A program made the position numbers and the translations under genes. Positions 22,547 through 33,079 of a stretch of 64,000 nucleotides of DNA are shown here, in pieces. This DNA is from Agarophyton chilense (Eukaryota > Rhodophyta > Florideophyceae > Gracilariales > Gracilariaceae), in the NCBI GenBank assembly GCA_030374765.1, contig JARGXX010000113.1, positions 310,001 to 374,000 of the forward strand. The letters are read 5' to 3'. The notes beneath the pieces are model-generated. The model did no database searches and was not told where the DNA came from. It saw only the letters and a program-made list of their open reading frames with translations. How positions within the stretch are numbered: the stretch's first letter is position 1; each line of letters begins with the position of its first letter.

Positions 22547-23400
22547 ATGTCGTTCCAGTTCGGTAGGTATTCCTTTGTCGCGTTCAAAATGCCTGAAGAA
22601 CATTTTCTATCCTCACAGCAGACGAAAATAGACCTTGAACTTCTAACAGAAGTCAAGTTAAATCTCGATCAGGAGATGGAAAAATGCAACACAAACCTCG
22701 ACGTTTTCGACAGCGATGGAGAGTGTCACTCCATTTGTCCTTTATTCGATTCATTTTTCAGAAACGGTGGATCTTATACAGTTATCGCATGACGAATTTC
22801 AATTCAAGATAATTTCAAGCATTATGGAATGGAGTGGAGACACCAGTGCAAAAATTTTGGAACACTGGTCGTGGTCGTCGCTGTAAGACGAGTGCAAAGG
22901 ATATATTGTTGATGACCTTAAATTTTCTCAAACAAGGTGAAAAGTGTGATTTTCTGTCCAGAATGTTTGCTGTAAAGGGGCCAACGTTCGAGCGTATTAT
23001 CACGAAATTTGTCGTCATACTATGTGATGATATTGTGCAGCTTTTTATGCTCGATTTGGATGGCAAATGTTGTTTTAGTAAGATTGTTAAGCAAGGAAAA
23101 ACTTTCCTGAACTATAAGTACGATAGGTTTGCCAATGATGTTTTCTTCCATCAAAGTAATCGACCGAGTGGGTGCATGGAAGAGGGTAAGATGTACTACA
23201 GTTGTAAACGTAAACTGTATGGATATAAAAGCAAAGTCTCGGTGTTGCCGACCGCTATGGCTCTAGGGACGTCCAATCATTTCCCTGCATCCAAGGCAGA
23301 TGTAGATATATTCTATGTCAATATAGAGTTTCATAACGAGGACTTGGAGAAAAGAGACGATGAAAAGGAAATCCCAAATATTGGTGAACTCATTGATGAA
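22547..23400 (+). pseudogene. DDE_Tnp_4-like transposase, copy 2, cut by an LTR
   Basis: An N-terminal part from the ATG at 22547 (FGRYSFVAFKMPEEHFLSSQ) is followed by a frameshift near 22790. A long frame from 22834 then carries KDILLMTLNFLKQGEKCDFL, FANDVFFHQSNRPSGCMEEG with an intact aspartate, KRKLYGYKSKVSVLPTAMAL and ASKADVDIFY. The reading is lost exactly where the LTR of element A begins (23401). The family is the short DDE transposase type common in oomycetes and red algae; I cannot place it in a named superfamily with certainty. Confidence 0.65.
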
Positions 23401-23846
23401 TGTGAAGGAGCATCGATAACGGTTGCGTCTTGTAAGCCGCCGGGGCCTGAGGTATCTTACAAACGCCACGTGGACTGGCCGACCTCAGCTGGACTCATTT
23501 AGATAATTATTTTATTTTAATTAGTGTAATAGATTAGCATTACAGTCCCAGGGAGATCCCAGCAATCCGCCATTGCTATTTACTTGGCTCGAGTGATGCT
23601 TCTCCCTTAGAGTAAGGGAGGCACCGTTAGGATACTAAATTTCCCCCTTTGGTAAATTAGTTCCTCCAATTGGTCTTCAAGCCATCGTTTCTGTAGCTCC
23701 GACCTGTAGGACTACGCTGTAAACGCCAGCCCATTGCACCAAGTACTCTAGGAGTGCCGCCGTCAAGGATGCGAACCTTAGGACCCGCTCTACCACCCTA
23801 CCCAAGGTTGAGACCAGTACGCTGACCCACCAGTCATTGTGTTGCA
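23401..23846 (+). repeat. 5' LTR of element A
   Basis: 446 bp, from TGTGAAGGAGC to GTGTTGCA. Related copies: 29961-30404 and 39737-40182 (both minus orientation) and the solo LTR 60088-60532. It contains an antisense tRNA-like block with one mismatch in the B box (GGATGCGAACC). Confidence 0.85.
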
Positions 23847-23864
23847 TTTTGGTCTACCGACTAG
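23847..23864 (+). promoter_or_regulatory. Primer binding site of element A
   Basis: TTTTGGTCTACCGACTAG directly after the LTR. It matches the motif at the same place in elements B and C. Confidence 0.6.
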
Positions 23865-23899
23865 GAATCCCTTAGAAATAATTGAACGGACCACTGGAA

Positions 23900-26120
23900 A
23901 GAAGAATTATTCGGATTCAAACCCTTGGTGTATTCCCCAACGGACCAAACGTACAGTAGCAACCGCACACCCAACCGACCAGACCATAGGACTCCTACGG
24001 CAGGACCAATTGCCACTGCAACGCCGACGATGTCGCCTGAACCACAAGTTGATATTGTTAGCGACCGCAGGAGCACTAGAAGCCAGTCGCAAGAAGTACT
24101 GCGTCCCTTGGACGACCCTGAAAGGATTCGCAGAGATCCAACGGTAGCAGCGCCCTTACGAGAACGCTTCACCAGGGACACCTCTACGCCAGGAACACCC
24201 CAAGGAGAACCCTGTAAGACCGAAGGAATCAGAGAGAACATTTCAGCAGGGCTTGCCGACCTTCTCGGGCCCCGTCTCCGTGAGCTCTGCTCAGCCAATG
24301 TGGATTCCGTTGCGGAGATGCGACTCGCTACGGCGATCGCTGACCATTTGGATTATCTCATTACGCTAATCGTCCCCAATTTCATGGAGTCTGAGTTATT
24401 CATAGAATCCCTCCTTCAGGCCGTTCAAGCAGCAGTCACCGGCCAGTCAGGCAATGCGGTCCCTAGAACCACTCCAGAAGTCAACCATCCGGCTTCCATA
24501 TGGCAACCCCCTACCAAACCCTCAGGAGTGGCGGTATTACCCGCCCCTCGCCGGGAACACCATCAGTAAAATCCAAAAGAAAGACAATCTAGTAGCATAA
24601 GAGAGGCTCCGTGTCTAGAAGAGAGACAGATTGCGCTTTCCAAAGGACAATATGCGGTACAGCGACCTCAGGGCTCCATCGGATCTTATAGAGAGATCGA
24701 TCGTTTAGGTCTCTATTCCACTGGAACGAAAAGAAGTGACCGCAGCAGAGAGAAGAACACAAGGAGTAAAACAAGAGACCATTCGGACAGGAGTGATTCC
24801 GAATTGGCTTCGACCGAAACGACCGACTCGGAAGTGAATTAGGCTGCTGTTCGAGACCTCAAACCACTGACAACGACAAATGAACTTTTTCTTAACAATC
24901 TAGACTCCCAAAATTACCAATTGGCTGACAGGTCTCCTAAATATTCTGGTTCGGTGGCTCGAAGCGTCGCCAAATGGGCCAAACGTATGCAAAAAACCAT
25001 TACGGACAAGTTCTCGGGTTCCAATACTATTGCTCTCCTTAAATTTCTCAGCTTGTTCCGTACGGCCTGCGATCAGAACGGTGTCCACGAGGGCGCCACT
25101 CTGTACCTTTTCCAATTCTGCCTTATACGACTGGCGCGTGACCGAGGGGTTTCGAAGATATCTGGCACAACCGACTTCGTGGATGCTCAAGATTGTAAGC
25201 TCCTCAGGTCATACCCCCAGGTTGTTCATTACCCCTTGGAAACTAACGCCACGGAGGACGTTATAATGGATGCCCACCAGGAAGCAATCTTCTTTAGGCA
25301 GAGCTCCAACATGACCGAATCGGCTTTCACAGACGACCTATGGAAGAAGGCTTATCGATTTGGAAGCGTGTTCTCCGAAGGACAGCTTAAACGTCACTTC
25401 ATGACGGGATTTCTCTTTGCCATCCGGACACATGTGTGCAATTACCACACGGAAGACCCGCAGTACTCCTTCCGAAGGCTTGTTACCTACGCCGGGAGAT
25501 ATGGCTAAACGTACAGGACCTCTAGGCGCAATGCTGATATATTCAGAGGACATGCAACTCCATTGCGTAAATCCAACCAAGCCCATTCGGTTAGCTCCAT
25601 GGAATCGGACATGGAATCATCACTCCATTTTTCCCACTCAAGAGATGTCCTCACGGTTAATTTCATTGCTCCTCCGTCTGCGCCCCCATCATATACCTCC
25701 CAGGGAACTACAGCGACCACTGGCACAGCTAAACCCAAGTATTCCCCCTTTCCGCCCCGCAAGGACGTTTTTGTGCGCTGCCCAGGGGCTTGCTTCTTCT
25801 GCCTTTAAATGTTTCATCCTTGTGACTGCACAAGGTGTCTGCCGGAGGACGCACGCAAAAACCTCGAAGCCTTAAGGGAAGAGAATTACAGGGTGCGGCA
25901 ATCGGAAGGAATGTTTATTAGGGCACAAAAACGAGCCACAGGGACCCCTGGAAGCTCACACTATGCCACGCCTCCGAATACTCCGATCAAAGCCCCACAG
26001 GTTTATGCTATTGTAGACCCTACGGACGACCCTGAAGAGAAATCTTATCCTAAGAAAGAAACTAAAACCTTATCGGAAAACTCTTCGAGGGTCGATGCGA
26101 GGAAAATCTCCCCTCGTTAA
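23900..26120 (+). pseudogene. Element A gag, several stops
   Basis: The frame is the same throughout: 23925-24569, 24570-24920 and 24921-25508, then 25809-26120. A TAA at 24567-24569 falls where B has a sense codon (HQENP), and a TAG at 24838-24840 where B has GAG. The capsid-like segment at about 24960-25500 (TDKFSGSNTIALLKFLSLFR) is shared with C and B. A zinc-knuckle relic (CFFCL, stop, MFHPCDC) lies at 25795-25830, broken by TAA at 25806-25808. The N-terminal ATG seen in B (39612) has no clear equivalent here. Confidence 0.7.
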
Positions 26121-26305
26121 GCTCCTGCCCCAACTAATTGGTTGGTCATGAGCCAAGGAAATCCTCGCCTCCCAATACAAAACACCCACAATGGGCCACT
26201 CAGGATGAAACAGAATTAGAACACAGAAACGACCCTGTCCCTATCCTCAGGAAAGAGAATTACAACGTTCGAGTAACGGTGGTACTTCGTTCCAACAACT
26301 CTTGA

Positions 26306-29300
26306 GTGACCACAGCCGTATTGGACACAGGCCCTGGTCCCATTTTGGTCCATCCTAAGCTACTTCCGTTTGGCTGGCACAAGTTCGTTCAGGAAAGGAA
26401 CACCCCAAGCATTACCAATGCATCACGTAGACCAATGGACATAAAAGTGATAGTACCACTTTTCCTTCAGGTAGGACAATTCAAAGTCCGCACGTGGTTC
26501 CTTGTCTGTCCTACCTTGGGCGCTGAAGCAATCCTAGGGACCTCCTTCATCGACGGATACATTAAGGCTATTTATCCAGGCCTTAGGAAAGTCGCGTTTT
26601 ACCGCGCACCTTCTATCTCCATAACTGGTTCCGCCCCAGGGCCAGAAGAGAACCACAAACGAGCGGTTGTCTCCGAAAACGCGAAGTGGAAAAGGGTTCG
26701 CCTGCCTAAGGCCATAACGATACCCCCGATGACTCAAATCGCTGTATCGGTCCATTCCCAGTCCTCAGGTCTCGTAACGATTCAGAACCACCCGAAAACG
26801 GTTCTAAAGCACCTTACCTTTATGGTCAATGAAGTAATAGACATCCACCCCAACAGCTTCTTGGTCTCAATCAGCAACTTCCGAGATAAACCCGTGCGGT
26901 TACCTAAAGGTACAGTGATTGGTATCACTCTATCCACGCCCGTGGCAATTATGGAGGCCCAAATGGATAATTTTGCGACCTCAACTCCCGGCGAGGACGT
27001 CGACTGTTGGGAGGGGATGGTGGCCATCGGCGAAGAATTCGAATCCTATAGGCCCCAGGTACTTGATCTCCTCAGGGAATACCAGGTCATGTGTTCAGGT
27101 AGATTGGGCACAATCAGAGCCACTACACACCGCATCAACCTTGAGGATGATGCTAGACCACAGTTCCATTACCCGTACCGTACCAGCCTTAAAGGTAGGG
27201 AAATTGTCGCCCACCAGATGGATAAGATGCGCGAAGCTCAAGTCATAAAGCCGGCTCCTCCAAACCAATCCGAATGGGCAAGTTCCCTTGTCCTCGTGGC
27301 GAAGAAAGATGGCTCCGTCAAGTTCTGTGTCGACTACAGGAAGCTGAACGCAGTAACCAAGAGGGACTCATACACGATACCCCGCATGGACGACTGTCTG
27401 GTTGCCTTAGGCGAAGCTGTTGTATTTACCACACTGGAAGCTAACTCTGGATACTGGCAAATCACTTTGGCCGCCGATGCTAGAGCGCTGACAACCTTTA
27501 CCACCCATGAAGGTCTGTTCAGATTTACTCGCATGCCCTTTGGTTTGAAGAATGCACCAGTCACTTTCCAACGGGTGATGGACATTATACTGTCCAGAGT
27601 CAAATGGAAGTTTGCCCTGGTCTATTTGGATGACGTTATAATCTTCTCACGGACCGTAAAGGAACACTTTCGCCACGTGAAGAAGATGCTAACAATCCTA
27701 CAGGACGCTGGAGAAACACTGAAGCTCCGCAAATGCACCATCTTCCAGGCCTCAGTGGACTATCTCGGTCACGTCGTCCTCCCAGGAAAGCTTAAGGTGG
27801 CTACACAGATAAAGAATGCGATTGGCCAGGCTAAGCCTCCTAGGACCCACACGGAACTACGATCCTTCGTGGGCTTGTGCAACATTTACCGACGGTTCGT
27901 CGAAGGGTTTGCTAAAATCTTGGCCCCTCTCAACGCAATGCTGAAGACGAGAACACCTTCGGAGTTTGAGGCCCTTACCAACGAACAGTACGAGTCATTT
28001 CAAACCCTAAAGAACAAATTGCAGAACCCACCTATTCTGGCTTTTCCAAAACCAACAAGACCGTTTGTACTGAACACAGACGCCTCTGACGTCCAATTGG
28101 GGTGGGCACTGCTACAAAGACAGGAGACACCGAAGGACTATCAGCCTATTGGATACTGGAGCAGAATGCTCCCCAGAGCGGAGCCAAACTACAGTACTAC
28201 CGAAAAGGAATGTCTAGCCATCGTATCTTCCGTATTAACACTCCGTGCTTACCTTGAGGTAACTAGGTTTACCATTAGAACAGATCACGATCTACTCGGC
28301 TGGTTACTCCATATGACCGATGCATCAAGTCACCTGGCCCGTTGACGCCTTAGGCTGTCAGAATATGAATACAAAATAACCTTTAGGCCAGGCATCAAGC
28401 ACCAGGCAGCGGATGCCTTCTCGCAAATCATTACCGACTGAACTGATGACACTTCATTAGACGACCTAATTCCCACCCCCTTTACTGATGATAGACCTCA
28501 CGGTTATACGAAAACGGATGACCTTATGAATAAGGTCCAATCGGATGATACTGAGGTAAAGGAGAACGAAGTATACATATTGGACTGGGAAACAGTACCC
28601 CCCCAATTCCACACCACCTAAGGTTAACGCAATAGCCACGGAGAAAAAAGAGCTCCGCCCTATAACTATTGATCAACTCCTACAGGCGCAGGTCAAATTC
28701 GAGAACTGCAAAGAAACAGCACAATTGATAGGATCCCCTGGATGCCTAATCTATTATGAACAATTTGGACTACTGTTTCGCTGATCACCGCTGGATAGCG
28801 CACTCCAACGGGTAGTAACAACTTGGCTAAGGGCGCGATTCCTATACCTCGCCCATTTCACCCGCTTGGCTGGTCACCCTGGTGGCCGACGAATGTACCA
28901 GATGCTAAGGAAGTTCTTCTACTGGCCACTAATAGCGCAGGACCTATGGCAAACCGCACAGAACTGTGCATCTTGCGCACAGATCCGAGGGTCTCGCGCA
29001 AACCATCAGGCCGAACTGAAGCTCTTCCCCGCCGCAGGTTCGAAGGAATCTGTCGCAATGGATACATTTGGGCCTTTGCCTAGGTCTTCCCATGGTAAAC
29101 GGTTTATTTTGGTTTTAACAGACAGGTTTACCAAACTTACCCGAGCCCTACCCCTAGGAAAGATAACAGCTACGGATGTCGCCACGGCCTTCTTGTACCA
29201 CCGGGAAGATCCCTATGGCATGCCACTCTACCTCCTTACGGATAACGGCAGCCAGTTTGTATCCAAATTCTTCTCACATGTTTGTGATACGTTAGAAATC

Positions 29301-29960
29301 AAACATGTGACAACCATGGCGTACCACCCGCAGACGAATGGCCAAGCCGAACGCTTCAACCGCACCCTTCTGGACCGATTGGCGCACTACGTTTCGGAGC
29401 CAAATTTGGACTGGAACGAATACGTTGAGCCACTGGTTTGTGCGTACAACACGCAGGTGCGCGTTTCCACAGGGACAACACCGTTCGACAAAAAGCTAAG
29501 GAGAGTGCCGCCGCCGATAGCTGTTTACCTTCAGGAGTCTATTATACCCCAGGACGTGACCAAAGGAATGATTTCTACCGAGGCCAAGTGCTACTCTCAC
29601 CAACGCATCGACTGCACTATCCCATTGGCTAGATCTGTACAGATCAAAGCTCAACGGCTCTACAAAGTCAATTTAGACAATGCGGCCAGGAACAAACCTA
29701 TCTTTTCGAAAGTAGAATTTGTTTACCGGGACCGGCCACCAAAGGACAGTGATGAACTCGAAGGCACTACGCGGAAGCTTTTCCCGCGCTCTACGAGACC
29801 ATACAAAGTCCTTAAGGCCAATCAACACACCATTACATTACTAATTGAAGGCCTAAAGGACACCGTATCTATTAACCGGTTGACACGAGCCCCCAGCTCT
29901 CCCTGATCACCAAAGTCCCAGCCTCTTGGCCCAACGAAATCACTACGATCTCAGGTCGAT
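26306..29960 (+). pseudogene. Element A pol (protease, RT, RNase H, integrase), truncated
   Basis: Retropepsin AVLDTGPGPILVHPKLLP near 26320; RT with FCVDYRKLNAV and YLDDV near 27625; RNase H with LNTDASDVQLGW, TEKECLAIVS and RTDHDLLGWL. The integrase has a zinc region (LAGHPGGRRM ... CASCAQIRG), AMDTFGPLP, LLTDNGSQF and NGQAERFNRTL, and runs from about 28850. Stops: TGA at 28343-28345 where a tryptophan is expected, TGA at 28439-28441, TGA at 28781-28783 and TGA at 29904-29906. A 1-bp gain in a C run near 28600 shifts the frame. Coding similarity to B continues to the last bases before 29961, so the chromodomain region is missing by truncation. Confidence 0.88.
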
Positions 29961-30404
29961 TGTAACGCAATGACTGTTGGGTCAGCGCACGGGTCTCAAC
30001 CGTCGATAGCGTGGTAGAGTGGGTCCTAAGAATCAAATCTTTAACGGCGGCACTCTCAGAGTACTTGGTGCAATGGGCTCGCGTTTACTGCTTATTTCTA
30101 CAGGTTGGAGCTACGGATACAATGGCTTGAAGACCAATGGGTGAAACTAATATACCAAAGGGGTTATTTAGTATCGTAACGGTGCCTACAGTACTCTAAG
30201 GGAGAAGCGTCACTCGAGCCAAGAAAATAGTACTGGCGAGGTCCTGAGATCTCCCTGACACTTTAATGCTAATCTATTACACTAATTAAATAAATTATTA
30301 GTTTACATGAGTCCACCTGAGGGCGACCCGTCCACGTGTCATCTGCAAGATCCCTCAAAGCCCGGCGGCTTACAGGGCTCAACCGTTATCATCGCTCTTT
30401 CACA
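29961..30404 (-). repeat. 3' LTR of element B
   Basis: 444 bp, ends TGTGAAAGAGC and GCGTTACA when read on the minus strand. It abuts truncated element A on its left. On its right the minus strand reads CCTAAGGAGGGAGATA, a good polypurine tract, so this is the 3' LTR. Confidence 0.85.
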
Positions 30405-30419
30405 TATCTCCCTCCTTAG
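30405..30419 (-). promoter_or_regulatory. Polypurine tract of element B
   Basis: AAGGAGGGAGATA on the minus strand lies directly upstream of the 3' LTR. Confidence 0.65.
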
Positions 30420-30929
30420 GATTCGGCCATCACGGCGAAGTCCAGATGGCCTCATGCTTAACCCAGGGGACGCAAGCACTTCGTCGCTCTCGATACCATG
30501 GGGTGCGACGGGACGTCGCGTCGTCATCGCCTGCGAGGATGCGGGGTAGCGTGAGCTGACCAATGGCGCCGAAGGGTAATTGATTTGCCTAAGGACTGAA
30601 ACTTTCACGCGCCGTGAGCGCTGGACATAAGTGCATCGCCGGCGCATTCCTCGCGTCGCGTTGCCGAGACGCTCCATTGGCTTCTTCTATAGTTTCGGTT
30701 CTTCCTTTTGCGACCCTTCGCGCTTCGTCCACAGAGGTTCAAGCCTTTCAGTCCATTCGGGTCGATTCCGTCACCTCTTTTTCCCATCATGGTACTTTTC
30801 CATTGGTCGCGCGGGAGTCCGAACTTGCCTTATAAGCCCTTGCGATATGCAGTTCTCCCTCCGAACTTTGTCGCTTCCGTCGGCCGTCCTTTTCACTTCC
30901 CGGCGAACCAGCCTGTGGGCAGCGGCACC

Positions 30930-32897
30930 ATGGCTTCAAACATCCAAGCGGGGAGCTCCTCGGGATACCTAGTGGCTTACGAACGTCCCGGGGACCGCTA
31001 TGATCATATCATTGGACGCAGTCCACGGCCGGGGCGTCCTGCCATTCTTCAGTCCTCTGTGGAAGAATACCAGCAATTTTGTCATATGTATCTCGAGGCC
31101 CGAAGGTTTGCCAAGATACCTGATTTCCGGAAGGGCAGCAAGAACGCGCAGAGCGTCTCGTGGTATAACCGATGGTTGCATTGTCCTGTGGATCCGCGTT
31201 CGGCGAAGCGAGGTCGCACCCTCGTCCAAGCGGACACGCCGTACGTCTGCTGCGAGGAGGAAGCCGAATACCAGTTCAGAGTGAACAAACTCCTTTCGGA
31301 CCTATACATGGACTTCATCTCGTCTCATGAGCGCTTTCCTTCGGCTGGTAACAACCTTTTGGGGCTTAGTTGCTTCCGGCCACCGTACGATCGTTTATTC
31401 TGGATGTCCAAGCGGGTCTATTGGAACGAGATGCACGAGCCCGATGGTCGTCTGCGTCAATCCCTGGGGTTCTTCTTCTGTTGGCACCAAGTGAAGTTCC
31501 ACGACATTAGCGCCGACAAACGCCTTCCATTGTACCTTTCCCTACCCCACGAGGATGAGAACCAATGGACCGTGTATTGGCGTGTCTCGCCACTCCTTCT
31601 TGTTCCCACGCCGTCCGTGGTGGCGTACCACTCGTCCCAACTCATAGGCGCTGACCATTACCGAAGTTCCTGGCTGTACTGGTAGGTTCTCTTCATCGAG
31701 CTCGGCGTGATGTCCATTATGGCCTTTCTGGATACCGCGAAATACGGAACCCGTGGTAATGTCCGTTCGGAGGATTGGAGGGTGTGGTACGATGAGAACA
31801 TACCCAATCCTCGAGGTCGCCTAATCCCCCTCCCGGAAACCATGATCCGCTTCCTAAGGAACCTGAGCATCCAAAATATCGTCTGTGAGACTCAGTTCGA
31901 CGTTGAGGAGACCGAGGCCCTTTTGGATCATGACCTACAGGTGGAGTAGGGCAAGACTCCCGGGTTCCTTTGGTATGACTGGAATACCGATTCGTTCACG
32001 CCGATTACGCTGCATTTTCAGGGTCGGGACGACGCCCGTGCCTATCCTGCCAAGCCTTTAGGGAATCAACCATCGGACATTCCGAGGCGTCATGTGCCCG
32101 ACTACTATACGAAGGCCATTGGTTTCGATCCTCTTTGCTTCGAATCTGATGTGGAAGCCGCGCCGTTAGTTCCTGCTGGTATGTTCGACGGAGAATTTTT
32201 TGGTGAAGATCCCTTCGTCCTACCCGTGGAGGGCATTCATCCTCCGTTTGAGTTTGCCGTAGTATTGCTGACCGGTTCTTCTCCTTCAGCTCCTCCGGGC
32301 GCTGCTCCTCAAGATGAGCTCTCGTATGAACCGCCCGTCGCGCAAGGAGACATCCCTCCTGGCGAGGGGACTGTGGAAGCCGAAGGTCCTGTGGGCGAGG
32401 CACTTGCGCAAACGTCCACTGGAGGCGTCGGCATTGCTCCGTCCTCTCCGTTGATACACTTTCCTGCTTCGGTCACGGCTGCAGCTGCGGATCTTTGCCA
32501 AGTCTGCCATACCGTTGGTATTACGACCTCGATGGATATTGCGACGGTCCTGAGGGAAGCCTGCTCCTGGGCGCGTCGCTTGGCTCGCTACGCTGCGGTT
32601 GTCCAACAGTGTCAGGACCTGAAGACCGCCATGGTCAATTTACTGCAGCAGAATGCGCAGGCGATGTCCTAGAGGGTTACTGCCGACTTGGATACGCGAT
32701 ACGGTCTCAATTTGAATGACAGGGAGGTTTCCGATGGTGACACTAGTTCGTCAGAAAAATCCCCGCCGAAGAAGCGTGCTCGGCCTGCTGAGGCCGGTTC
32801 AGGTGGTCCAGTGGGCTCCTCGGGTGACTCTAGTCCTGGTTTCGCTCCTGTAGGTTCCAATGAGGACGACGGAGTTACTCCCACGCCGCCCAAGTGA
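30930..32897 (+). pseudogene. Antisense accessory ORF of element B, unknown function, three TAG codons
   Basis: One reading frame runs from about 30700 to the TGA at 32895-32897, opposite in sense to gag-pol. The preferred start is the ATG at 30930 (MASNIQAGSSSGYLVAYERP), giving 656 codons with the stop. It is interrupted only by TAG at 31683-31685, 31947-31949 and 32670-32672. The N-terminal ~340 residues look globular and aromatic-rich (FCHMYLEARRFAKIPDF, YLSLPHEDENQWTVYWRVSP). The middle is acidic and proline-rich; near residues 510-580 an alanine-rich helical stretch precedes a lysine-rich tail (SSEKSPPKKRARPAE) like a nuclear localisation signal. I recognise no family. Plant Ogre/Tat and Retand-type elements have antisense ORFs in this position, so an accessory protein is a fair inference, but no homology was tested. 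Confidence 0.6.
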
Positions 32898-33079
32898 GTC
32901 CGGTTGGTGTTCGGATCGCTTCCACGAACCGTGAGGTCATACCGAGGGCTGTTAGGCCTCTGTCAGTTACTCTAAAAAGTTAAATTAAGTAGTGCTTTTG
33001 TTTTGCCAGGGTCTTTCTTGTATCTCGAATTTGCGTGCCCTGGGACGCCGTCCCATCTTGAGAGCGTCTTGGGTCTTCC
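32898..33079. other. Gap between convergent antisense ORF and pol of element B
   Basis: About 180 bp between the end of the antisense ORF and the end of the pol frame. No ORF or repeat is seen. Convergent transcripts would terminate here. Confidence 0.4.

Larger units (their letters stand above)
23401..29960 (+). mobile_element. Ty3/gypsy chromovirus, element A (3'-truncated)
   Basis: A 5' LTR (23401-23846), primer site, gag and pol lie in order on the plus strand. Sequence ends at 29960, just before the region that encodes the chromodomain in element B, where element B's LTR begins in the opposite orientation. No 3' LTR in the plus orientation follows. It is closely related to element B throughout gag and pol. 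Multiple stops and a frameshift make it defective. Confidence 0.88.
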
